Positions 25,718-32,493 of a DNA stretch of 64,000 nucleotides are shown in pieces. Source of the stretch: Falsihalocynthiibacter arcticus (GTDB lineage: Bacteria > Pseudomonadota > Alphaproteobacteria > Rhodobacterales > Rhodobacteraceae); contig NZ_CP014327.1 of NCBI RefSeq assembly GCF_000812665.2, positions 682,001-746,000 on the forward strand, read 5' to 3'. Both the position numbers and the translations under genes were made by a program. Position 1 is the first letter of the stretch, and each line of letters begins with the position of its first letter. Under the pieces are notes generated by a model, which was given only the letters and a program-made list of their open reading frames with translations, was not told the origin of the DNA and did not search any database.

Positions 25718-25894
25718 GATATATTCCTCCACTTTTATTTCGTTTCTTAAAATCCAGGCGGATGCCTCCTCAAGCGATCCATCCCTTGAATTCAGTTTGG
25801 GCCTACATTCCGCAAGTTGTTGAATAGAGGTGGATGCAAGTCAATATGGGTTTTCTAATTATATTTTAATATAGTAAAAACAATAAGTTGATTA

Positions 25895-25906
25895 TTGTGT
25901 AGACAA
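25895..25906. promoter_or_regulatory. GntR-type operator candidate (TTGT-N4-ACAA)
   Basis: TTGT-GTAG-ACAA inverted repeat in the AT-rich gap between tctC and the divergent GntR gene. Spacing and symmetry match the FCD/GntR operator type (T-G-T-N-N-N-A-C-A), so it is a likely site for the adjacent regulator. Confidence 0.5.
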
Positions 25907-25961
25907 ATATTAGAACTGGATTAAACTAATATTCGCTACAATTAACCAATTGAGCTTTCCT

Positions 25962-26657
25962 ATGAACGACCAATTAACCGAACTAGCCACCCGCAAGTTG
26001 CGCACCATGATTGACCATCCAAGGTGGCGCGAAGGGGGGAAACTTCCTCCGGAAGAAGCCTTGGCAAAAACGCTTAGTATTTCTCGCCCAGCCCTGCGGC
26101 GCGCGCTAGAAATCATGCGCCGAGAAGAGCGCGTCGTCTCCCGGCGCGGCTCTGGAAACTATGTGCAAGCAAGCGAAACGGATGCTAAAGCGACTTTTAT
26201 TGAACTCGATGTCAGCAGCATTGCCGACGTGGAAAACTGCATTCGATTCAGGTATGGCCTAGAAGTCGCCATGGCCGGTGAGGCCGCCGAACGCGCCACC
26301 GAGGCTGCTATTCACAGAATTGAAACGGCCAACCACTTTCTGTCGGAGAAAATAACTGAGGGGTCACAATTTGACGCCGATTTCGAGGTGCATATCTGTA
26401 TCGCACAAGCTACGCAAAACCCCTACTATGTGGCGGCGATGCAAAGCCTTCGCGCTCCAATGCAGGTTTGCTATGAAATTGGCCGGAGCCTGAGAGAAGT
26501 CCCCCTAACGGACGCCTCTCGGCGCGTATTTATCGAGCATCGGCAAATCATAAAAGCGATAGCATCACACAATTCCAAAGCGGCGCGTGCAGCCATGGAC
26601 TTACATTTAGGCGCAACAATGAACCGGTTTCTAGGCAAAAGTGACGGAGCTATTTAA
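25962..26657 (+). CDS. GntR-family (FCD) transcriptional regulator
   Basis: 231-residue GntR-FCD protein. The HTH region is residues 8-70 (REGGKLPPEEALAKTLSISRPALRRALEIMRREERVVSRRGSGNYV), a FadR-like reading head. The FCD domain is at 95-225 (FRYGLEVAMAGEAAERAT, FDADFEVHICIAQATQNPYY, HRQIIKAIASHNSKAARAAMDLHL), including the Asp/His positions that hold a metal. It is divergent from tctCBA-dehydratase and is therefore the probable local regulator of sugar-acid uptake. The ATG at 25962 is preferred over a TTG at 25950; the ribosome site is weak. Confidence 0.9.
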   Translation: MNDQLTELATRKLRTMIDHPRWREGGKLPPEEALAKTLSISRPALRRALEIMRREERVVSRRGSGNYVQASETDAKATFIELDVSSIADVENCIRFRYGLEVAMAGEAAERATEAAIHRIETANHFLSEKITEGSQFDADFEVHICIAQATQNPYYVAAMQSLRAPMQVCYEIGRSLREVPLTDASRRVFIEHRQIIKAIASHNSKAARAAMDLHLGATMNRFLGKSDGAI

Positions 26658-27018
26658 CGGCCCCAAAAGATTCTAAAACCCAAACTGGAAGCGGAAGCCT
26701 CGAGTCGTGCGCATCATCAGGCACTCGTAAAACTGAGCCACCCCCCGAAATTAGGAAACTGACGTAAGCTTCGATTTGTAGTCTGCTGATATTCAACACA
26801 AGGAGATCAGATATGTCGAAATACAGCATGTGACTACAAACTAATCCGTGATCCACAACTGAGCAGGCATTCCCCTAGAACGGTGCTGATGGCACAGCCT
26901 TGCGCTTGCTGCATGGCAGCATTGACGGCAAGCCTTATTGTGTATCCGCAGCATTGCCCCCATATCCAATCATGTTAGCGCAATCCGGCGCAGCAGAAAA
27001 TTCAAGTGAGGCAAGCCA
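26658..27018. other. Intergenic region with possible stress promoter and a mini-ORF
   Basis: 361 bp before the DUF1127 gene. AGGAG at 26800-26804 precedes a 6-codon frame (ATG 26813 to TGA 26833, MSKYSM), possibly the stub of a deleted gene. CCCCATAT at 26958-26965 resembles the -10 element of RpoH-type promoters, which drive the homologous DUF1127 locus in Rhodobacter; a matching -35 at the right spacing is not obvious. No other gene is supported. Confidence 0.4.
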
Positions 27019-27231
27019 ATGGCATTTGCAACAGACATCCGCGCCGCAGAAACTGGCATTCTAGATCGCATCATCGCAGCCTACAAAGGGCTCGTGGAGC
27101 GCCATGAACAGTACAAAGTGTACTGTGCAACCTTCAATGAGTTGAACGCTCTTTCCGGCCGTGACCTTGCCGATCTGGGCATGAACCGCTCCATGATCAG
27201 CGATATCGCGCTTGAAGCTGCTTATAAATAA
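27019..27231 (+). CDS. DUF1127 small protein (CcaF1-like)
   Basis: 70-residue basic protein with the DUF1127 core ELNALSGRDLADLGMNRSMI near residues 45-64, preceded by a helical, charged N-terminal part. The ATG is preceded by GAGGC. In Rhodobacter sphaeroides the DUF1127 protein CcaF1 is encoded just upstream of the CcsR1-4 sRNAs, is stress-induced and binds RNA. Here the gene is followed within 11 bp by an array of CCUCCUCCC hairpins (27242-27566), so the same gene-sRNA arrangement is present. The protein is predicted to act in RNA turnover or the stress response; this is by homology and synteny. Confidence 0.9.
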   Translation: MAFATDIRAAETGILDRIIAAYKGLVERHEQYKVYCATFNELNALSGRDLADLGMNRSMISDIALEAAYK

Positions 27232-27241
27232 GAATTCTTAA

Positions 27242-27566
27242 TCTGATCTTCTCCTCCCTAGGTCAGAGTAAAGAGCGGTGATATTTACCTCCTCCCAGAG
27301 GTCGCCGCACCTATCTGGAGCAACTCTCCAAAAAGAACAGCCGATGACCTTCTCCTGCCTGGGTCGGATACGATAGACCTTAAGCACTTATCCTCCCCCA
27401 AGTGCTAGAGGTCGCATTTCCAAGGCGAAAGCCTCAACTATTCCGAAAGATATCGCTCCTCCCTGATATCTAACGTGAACCGCGCCGACCCACTCTCCTC
27501 CTCCCAGTGGCGAGGCGCAAAAGCAAAACGGCGATGCTCACCTCCTCCCGAGCGTCGCCGTTTTTT
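27242..27566 (+). ncRNA. CcsR-like array of CCUCCUCCC-loop hairpin sRNAs
   Basis: Seven hairpins downstream of the DUF1127 stop expose anti-Shine-Dalgarno loops. They are 27242-27267 (TCTGATC stem, loop CTCCTCCC), 27275-27308 (GCGGTGA stem, CCTCCTCCC), 27341-27367 (degenerate loop TCTCCTGCC), 27376-27413 (GACCT plus AGCACTT stems, TCCTCCCCC), 27448-27471 (AGATATC stem, CTCCTCCC), 27482-27518 (GCGCC and CCACT stems, CCTCCTCCC), and 27527-27562 (AACGGCGATGCTC stem, CCTCCTCCC) ending in T6 (27561-27566), a rho-independent terminator. A GNRA tetraloop hairpin (AGGC-GAAA-GCCT, 27423-27434) and a GGAG-bearing hairpin (27316-27330) lie between them. In Rhodobacter such sRNAs are processed from the DUF1127 transcript. 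No CDS in the array is credible. Confidence 0.88.
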
Positions 27567-27599
27567 ATGCCTAGAAGTTGTCTACGTCCCGAACTTAGG

Positions 27600-27941
27600 T
27601 TTACGTCAACATGCGTTGCCATGCCCTGTTCCATATTACCGTCGCAGAACGAACGCGGGACTTCGGCGGCAACGCCGGCAAGTTCGGCGGCTTCGTGCGC
27701 AAGGCGGACACGCTCCGAAGCTTCGGGCGCATGGGCTATCGCGCCATGTAGGCGAAGGGTGCTCAAGCGTTCGGAAGCCATACCCTAAAGCGTGGCGGGG
27801 GCTTCGAACAATGCAGTCGCGTAGCGAATATCGGTTTCGACCAAGCCACGAAGTTCTGCGCTAAAGCTTGGGTCACTCTTATTTGACAGAATGAACGCTC
27901 GAATTTCGCGGCGCATTGCGGGTTTCCAAATTGCGGTCGCG
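27600..27941 (-). pseudogene. Degenerate coding remnant of unknown family
   Basis: Two minus-strand segments have coding character in different frames: 27783-27941 (ATAIWKPAMRREIRAFILS, then ELRGLVETDIRYATALFEAP, TAG stop) and roughly 27600-27781 (GAIAHAPEASERVRLAHEAAE). They are GC-rich and lack a joint start codon. I cannot name the family. They lie beside repeat copy 1 and a tRNA-end-like sequence, so they may derive from an integrated element. Confidence 0.3.
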
Positions 27942-28053
27942 CGACAATTAGTGTGTTGAGGATATCAGATTTCATGCTAAGTTGGCCCCCCGATTTGCTA
28001 TACATTTTGCTGCACAAATTGCTGCACGCAGATTTTATAAGCATTTGATATAT
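27942..28053. repeat. Dispersed ~110-bp repeat, copy 1
   Basis: Shares long blocks (ACAATTAGTGTGTTG, ATCAGATTTCA, TTTGCTATA, ATTTTGCTGCACAA, CTGCACGC, TGATATAT) in the same order and orientation with 46519-46622. Copy 1 has about 9 extra bases after ATGC. On the minus strand both copies can encode an (M/V)KSD-x-x-NTLIV opening, suggesting the upstream region and start of a common gene. Confidence 0.75.
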
Positions 28054-28090
28054 AAATATAAAATTATTTATATGGTGATTTTTGTCGGAC

Positions 28091-28106
28091 TTCGTCTCCG
28101 CCACCA
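28091..28106 (+). other. tRNA/tmRNA 3'-end-like sequence (possible attachment-site relic)
   Basis: TTCGTCTCCGCCACCA resembles the last bases of a serine-type tRNA, or of tmRNA, including the CCA tail. There is no tRNA body upstream. Such end fragments are left as att sites by integrative elements. It lies between repeat copy 1 and a field of broken genes, which fits, but the match is short. Confidence 0.35.
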
Positions 28107-28437
28107 ACCCTTCAATCCCATTTATTGTTTTATTTCAGATACTTGGTGGCGAATGGCGAAGGCATGCCACACACATTTACCACACACGCCCACCACACAC
28201 ACTATTACCAATTACGCTTGTAACCAAGAGCAAATCATGGCCATCCAAACTAAAATCAAAGAGTTGCTTTAAGTATCTTCTGTTCTCAATTTGGCTCAGG
28301 CGACTCAGTGCAATTAGGCCAGAAATTTCTGCAAGTCAGCTTGGTGCAAGACTCCCGTATTGTAATCTTCGCCAGTCGCAGACACAGTTGCAGAGAAACC
28401 GTTGCCGTCCAAATCGAATCTATAGAGAGAGACCAAT

Positions 28438-28775
28438 ATGAAAACCTTCGACTTTGACGATATCGGTATTGCTAAAATTTTTTCAGATTATTCGTTATCC
28501 ATCCCACCGCACCAGCGAGACTATGCATGGACAGAAGACGAAGTCGGGCAACTGTTCTCTGATTTGGAAGCCGCGTACAGAAACGGGTCAGAGTACTTTC
28601 TGGGAACTATTGTGGCTATTGAGAGTAAGTCTATCAACGAGCTAGTGTTGTTGACGGCCAGCAAAGATTGACAACGACCTACTTACTTCTTGCTGCAATC
28701 CGCGATTATCTAAATCATAATTCACTGGGCAAGGAGATATCGACATCACTGCAAACTAGCTATTTGTTCAAAAGT
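28438..28775 (+). pseudogene. DUF262 (GmrSD-like) protein fragment, frameshifted and truncated
   Basis: N-terminal piece of a DUF262 nuclease/NTPase-like protein. It has FSDYSLSIPPHQRDYAWTEDEV and YFLGTIVAIESKS in the first frame, then VDGQQRLTTTYLLLAAIRDYL in the next frame. The DGQQRL motif, which defines DUF262 and is linked to ParB-like NTP use, is intact but out of frame because one base (a G near 28647) is missing. The sequence ends near 28775 where an IS3-type remnant begins. DUF262 proteins occur in modification-dependent restriction (GmrSD, type IV) and other defence loci, so this is likely a defence-gene relic. Confidence 0.8.
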
Positions 28776-29137
28776 GATTGTCCTCAGACCAATGGCGGAC
28801 AAAGTCACGCTCCAGCATCTGCTCGGCCAGCAGCTTCTTCAGCTTACCGTTCTCGTCTTCCAAAGCTCTCAGCCGCTTCGCGTCAGAAGGTTCCATCCCG
28901 CCATACTTCGATTTGTATTTGTAAAACGTCGCTGAACTGCTTCTCGGTCAATGCTATGCATTAACCTGCCAGCCAATGGATCCCGTGCCGCCGACAGACA
29001 TCAGCAGTCTTCTCGCCAGATTCCTGTTCCTTGATCATCGCAATAATCTGTTCGTCCGTAAATCGTGCCTTCATTTGTCCGTCCTTTTGTTGGGCGGACT
29101 CTACACAAATCTGGAGGAGTTTTAGCGGATCAGGTCA
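28776..29137 (-). mobile_element. IS3-family (IS407-like) remnant with broken orfA
   Basis: Minus strand, from the element end at 29137 (TGACCTGATCC, the IS407-group terminus type). The orfA start at 29074 reads MKARFTDEQIIA, then KTADVCRRHG to about 28979, followed by ~45 bp of foreign sequence with a stop. ATFYKYKSKYGGM, then LRALEDENGKLKKLLAEQML, resumes after it. orfB is absent. The element truncated both the DUF262 gene on its left and the methyltransferase gene on its right. A second relic of the same family is at 39408-39567. Confidence 0.75.
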
Positions 29138-29577
29138 TATCGAATACACTGCTGGTCGGCAACGGTTGAAGTTCCATGGCCTCTTTTATCAGTTCCTTGG
29201 CTTCGACAAGGTTACGGAAGATGTCATAGTTGTTGACGTTGTAGACCTCGAAGCCAGCCAACGAATTGTCATCATCCCCAAAATCCATTGATTTTGACGC
29301 CAAACGGTTTGTTGCAAGCAAATCGTTGATACGCTTCGTGGTCGTCCCAACTGATCCTAAATTGATGGCTGCTGCTAAAAATCGACGACCCATTTTCATT
29401 GCGACAGCTGGGGTAGTCCCAGACCCCATGAAGCAATCAAAAACAAGGTCACCCAGCTTGGACCCGATTTCAATAATTTTGCCAATGATTTTTTCAGATT
29501 TTTGTGTCGGGTAGTTTTGTTTTTCGGTTCTTGGAAGTTGCTTACTGTCCAGCCAAATTGTTCCTGTATTATATCCG
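29138..29577 (-). pseudogene. Adenine-specific DNA methyltransferase, C-terminal fragment
   Basis: About 145 codons of an N6/N4 DNA methyltransferase. TIWLDSKQLPRTEKQNYPTQKS is followed by GDLVFDCFMGSGTTPAVAMK, the SAM-binding FxGxG motif with its typical upstream NYPTQK. The catalytic DPPY region would lie upstream and is missing, and the 3' end is cut at 29137 by the IS3-type element. A start inside the fragment (29429) would not give a functional enzyme. With the DUF262 fragment next to it, this looks like the debris of a restriction-modification or other defence island. Confidence 0.78.
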
Positions 29578-29589
29578 AAAACGCGTTCC

Positions 29590-29793
29590 GCAGCGGTTCT
29601 CGTCAGTAGAGCCTCGCCAAACCGTCTGGGTGAGCTTGCACACAGATTCAGAAAAAATGCCGCGGCAAAGGCTTCGGCCGCGTGGGCGGAGATGATCGAA
29701 GCTTGGGAAGCAAGGCTGGCGGGGTATTCGGAGGATGCCGAGCGGCGATTTGAGGCCGCGCGTGAACTCGCTCAAGCCCGAGGCTTTCCCTAA
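29590..29793 (+). pseudogene. C-terminal fragment of unknown protein (recombinase-like alanine/glutamate-rich helix)
   Basis: A plus-strand frame ending in TAA at 29793 reads RLGELAHRFRKNAAAKASAA, then EMIEAWEARLAGYSEDAERR, then FEAARELAQARGFP. It has high GC and coding-like periodicity, unlike the flanking AT-rich DNA. The helical, charged segment resembles parts of tyrosine recombinases common in Rhodobacterales, but it stops early and has no start. It is treated as a relic; the family call is tentative. Confidence 0.35.
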
Positions 29794-30140
29794 CGCTCAC
29801 GGAACAACAGCTTCGGGTAGCGGGGTACTTGACTGATTGCCAAAACTCTCAAAGATAGTTAACTTTTTGTGAAGGTTTCTGGACTAGCGTTCGAGCTGGC
29901 ATCATTGTGCAAGATCAAACGGTTACCGATTTTCTCAAATGTCGACCGAGTTGATCAACGGGGTGTAAATATTTTTGTTTCCGATACTAATGGCCAGTAA
30001 ACTATGGAACCCCACTCCGGTCTCAAAGCCTTTTATTTTGAAGTAATTGACAGATACTCTCACGAGTGCTTCCCGTCTTGTTAAAATCTTGGCGTGTAGG
30101 AGGAACATTTGGCCGATCAGAAAATTAGTACATTAGAACG
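29794..30140 (+). promoter_or_regulatory. Promoter/leader region of the exopolysaccharide-type operon
   Basis: 347 bp without a convincing gene. TTGACA at 30047-30052 could be a -35 element, but no good -10 follows at 16-18 bp. A near-consensus Shine-Dalgarno AGGAGGA (30098-30104) precedes a 13-codon frame (TTG 30109 to TAA 30150, LADQKISTLERWK) that overlaps the Hpt start at 30141. It is either a leader peptide that couples translation or the true N-terminus of the Hpt gene separated by a missing base. Confidence 0.45.
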
Positions 30141-30521
30141 ATGGAAATAAAGGCGGAAACGAGAATGACAGACGGAGCACCTTCCTCAAAATACGAAACC
30201 CGTGTTACAGAGATGCGAAAACGCTTTATTTGTAGTTTGGATGGCCGACTTGACGCCATCATCCAAGTAATTGACGCAGAAAGCGAGAGCACCGGTGGGG
30301 AAAACCATCCGCGCAAATTGCACCGATTACTGCATGACATGTCAGGAAGTTTTGCTATGCTTGAACTTACTGAGATTTCCTGGGAAATACGCACTGCCGT
30401 TGTCATTGCAGAAAACGCTGATAAGCTTAATCGTGCGCTCACCCCAGATGAAAAGACAGAAACCATGGCTGTTATTGCGCAAACCCGTGCGATAGGAACT
30501 CGATTGAAAGAAGAATGCTGA
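30141..30521 (+). CDS. Hpt domain protein (histidine phosphotransfer)
   Basis: 126-residue all-helical protein. HRLLHDMSGSFAMLEL near residues 60-75 fits the Hpt phosphoacceptor pattern (H-x-x-x-G-S/A), with the likely phospho-His in LLHDMSGSF. ATG 30141 or ATG 30165 could start it. The strong upstream ribosome site belongs to an overlapping 13-codon leader, so one missing base could instead extend it to 30109. It overlaps the BcsB-like gene. It presumably relays phosphate between the kinase (36756-38741), the receiver (38738-39094) and the REC-GGDEF protein (35800-36750) of this operon (inference). Confidence 0.78.
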   Translation: MEIKAETRMTDGAPSSKYETRVTEMRKRFICSLDGRLDAIIQVIDAESESTGGENHPRKLHRLLHDMSGSFAMLELTEISWEIRTAVVIAENADKLNRALTPDEKTETMAVIAQTRAIGTRLKEEC

Positions 30522-32488
30522 TGTACATGAAAAACTCTCTGCTGCTTACAGCCTCTTTTTGCCTTTTGAGCCTTGGTGCATATGCCCAAACTGCGCAGAA
30601 TTCTGGAACAGAACCCGTAGCGCCTTCCCTTAATCTCGAGGCGGAGGGTGTCTTGATTCGACAAACATCTCTACGCGATCTTGGCTTTAAAGACGGTGTG
30701 GCTTTCCGCCAATTGTCGGGCGAAACAACGGTCTATTTTCCCGTTCTCAACAGCCGACCTATCCGCGCAGGCCAATTAATGTTGGATGTGTCGCATGGCG
30801 CGACCAACAATGTTGAACGCTATTTGCAAGTGTCTGTCGGGGATCGTATCGCGTCTTCCACAGGATTGCCCGTCGAAGGCGGAAACTTGTCGCTATTAAT
30901 TGATATCCAACCTCAGGATGTTAGCGGCGGTTTTGTCGCGGTTAAGTTCGCATATTCCGGCGCATTCTCGGACTACATTTGTGTCGACGAGCGCGCTTCT
31001 GGCGATTTCCTGCAGGTTTCACCTGACTCCGGCTTGTCTTTGGATTTGAACTCTGCGGATATCTCAACTCCCCGTGAATTCAACAGCTTCCGACCTTCAC
31101 AAGTCTATATACAATTGCCCGAAAGTAATTCTCAGGCAGGTCTTGCCGGGGCCATTCGCGGCGCGACCTTGTTTGGCGCCGAGACTGGCGCGGTTAGCTT
31201 TGTTACAACGCCAGAACCCGTTGGTTCGCAAGTGTGGGAAACGGGCGCCATTGCCTTGGAGGTCACCACTTCTGGACCTGCAAGCGAGATGGAAGTCCTT
31301 AACACCGGGCCACAACCAGAACTCCTTGTTCGGGGCACTGACCCTCAGCTTGGTCTTTGGCAACTTTCAACGATTTGGTCAGGCCTGACAGGTGCGAAAA
31401 CAAGCGTTACTCAAGCCATCGACACCCCGTCTTCAGATGCAAACACGCTTAGTTTCGCGAGTTTGGGCGCTGATCTGCAAGCGCAACAGGTTATCTCTTC
31501 GTCGCAATTCCAAATTCCGTTTCAATCATCTGATTTCCCTGCCGGTAAAACAGTCGGCGGCGTAGAACTTGTAGTTGCTGCGGCCCTTGACCCGGAAGGG
31601 CACGGGGCGACGGCCTCAGTCTATCTAAACGATGTACTACTGGGGAATTATCCGCTCGACAAGGGCCGTCCTGAGTACTTGAAATTCGCAGTTCCAAGCG
31701 GTTTGGTTAGCCGTGACAACCTTCTTCGCATTTCCATCCAACGTCAGGCTTCTGGCGGCGAGTGCCGTTTCAAGCCCCAAGGTTATCCGGTGCAAGTGTT
31801 GCCTGGCAGTAAGCTGACTTTAATTGATACCGATGATACAGGCGACAACTTCTTTGAGCTTCGGCAAGCCTTTACGGGCGGAGTCCAAGTTGTTGTTGGA
31901 GCCGATATTGAGCAAACCTATGCCGAGCTTATGCCTTGGCTCGGTGGGGTGGCGGGATCAATGATCCCTGATCAAGCGCCAATTATTCCACGCAACACAC
32001 TTGCCGACATAGATGCCAGTACACCATTTATGATTGTGTCAAATGCCAATCCCAGCGATGCCAATCCTCTAATTACTTTGGATAAAGGTCGTATCGAAAT
32101 TCGCGATCGCGATGGAAATATTATGTTTGATGGCGAAGCTTTGTCGCGCCTTGGAATCGCCCAGATCGTGTCACGTAACGGGGTGCACGGGCTTTGGTTG
32201 CGGCCTGGCGAGGGGGAGGCTCCGGCGCTTTCCGCCGATATGCCGCTTGTACTTGACCGAGGAAATTTGGCTTTAATTGGGGCGGAAGGCGTGATCGTTG
32301 CCACCTCGACTTCAGGCAATTCCTTGCTTGAAGTGGTTTACCCAGATCAAACAAATTGGGTGCAAATCCTCAATCAGTATCGCCCATGGATCGTAGGTGG
32401 GCTATGGATCATTCTCACCCTACTTGTGTTGATTGTATTCCAGAAACTTTACCGAAGCCGTCGGTCGCCTCCCTCTTCTGAGGCGTAA
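30515..32488 (+). CDS. BcsB-like periplasmic subunit of polysaccharide synthase
   Basis: 657 residues, a typical BcsB length. A signal peptide (MKNSLLLTASFCLL, SLGAYA/Q) is followed by periplasmic carbohydrate-binding/flavodoxin-like repeats, with FAYSGAFSDYICVDERASGDFLQVSPDSGL matching the BcsB pattern of a Cys-containing loop. A single C-terminal membrane helix (about 628-650, WIVGGLWIILTLLVLIVFQ) anchors it, as in BcsB. ATGs at 30515, 30521 and 30527 are all possible; the last two fit the Hpt overlap. BcsB guides the nascent glucan and activates the synthase. Here no BcsA is present, so it probably partners the GT2 enzyme encoded 5 bp downstream. The polymer need not be cellulose. Confidence 0.82.
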   Translation: MLMYMKNSLLLTASFCLLSLGAYAQTAQNSGTEPVAPSLNLEAEGVLIRQTSLRDLGFKDGVAFRQLSGETTVYFPVLNSRPIRAGQLMLDVSHGATNNVERYLQVSVGDRIASSTGLPVEGGNLSLLIDIQPQDVSGGFVAVKFAYSGAFSDYICVDERASGDFLQVSPDSGLSLDLNSADISTPREFNSFRPSQVYIQLPESNSQAGLAGAIRGATLFGAETGAVSFVTTPEPVGSQVWETGAIALEVTTSGPASEMEVLNTGPQPELLVRGTDPQLGLWQLSTIWSGLTGAKTSVTQAIDTPSSDANTLSFASLGADLQAQQVISSSQFQIPFQSSDFPAGKTVGGVELVVAAALDPEGHGATASVYLNDVLLGNYPLDKGRPEYLKFAVPSGLVSRDNLLRISIQRQASGGECRFKPQGYPVQVLPGSKLTLIDTDDTGDNFFELRQAFTGGVQVVVGADIEQTYAELMPWLGGVAGSMIPDQAPIIPRNTLADIDASTPFMIVSNANPSDANPLITLDKGRIEIRDRDGNIMFDGEALSRLGIAQIVSRNGVHGLWLRPGEGEAPALSADMPLVLDRGNLALIGAEGVIVATSTSGNSLLEVVYPDQTNWVQILNQYRPWIVGGLWIILTLLVLIVFQKLYRSRRSPPSSEA

Positions 32489-32493
32489 GCGCG

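Noticed and set aside
27470-27864. Frames on both strands across the end of the sRNA hairpin array
   Set aside because: Their sequence is dictated by hairpin DNA (PPPE, SSSQ tracts) and has no ribosome sites; the RNA structures explain the region.
30047-30075. Sigma-70-like promoter before the Hpt gene (TTGACA)
   Set aside because: No acceptable -10 hexamer at 16-18 bp spacing.
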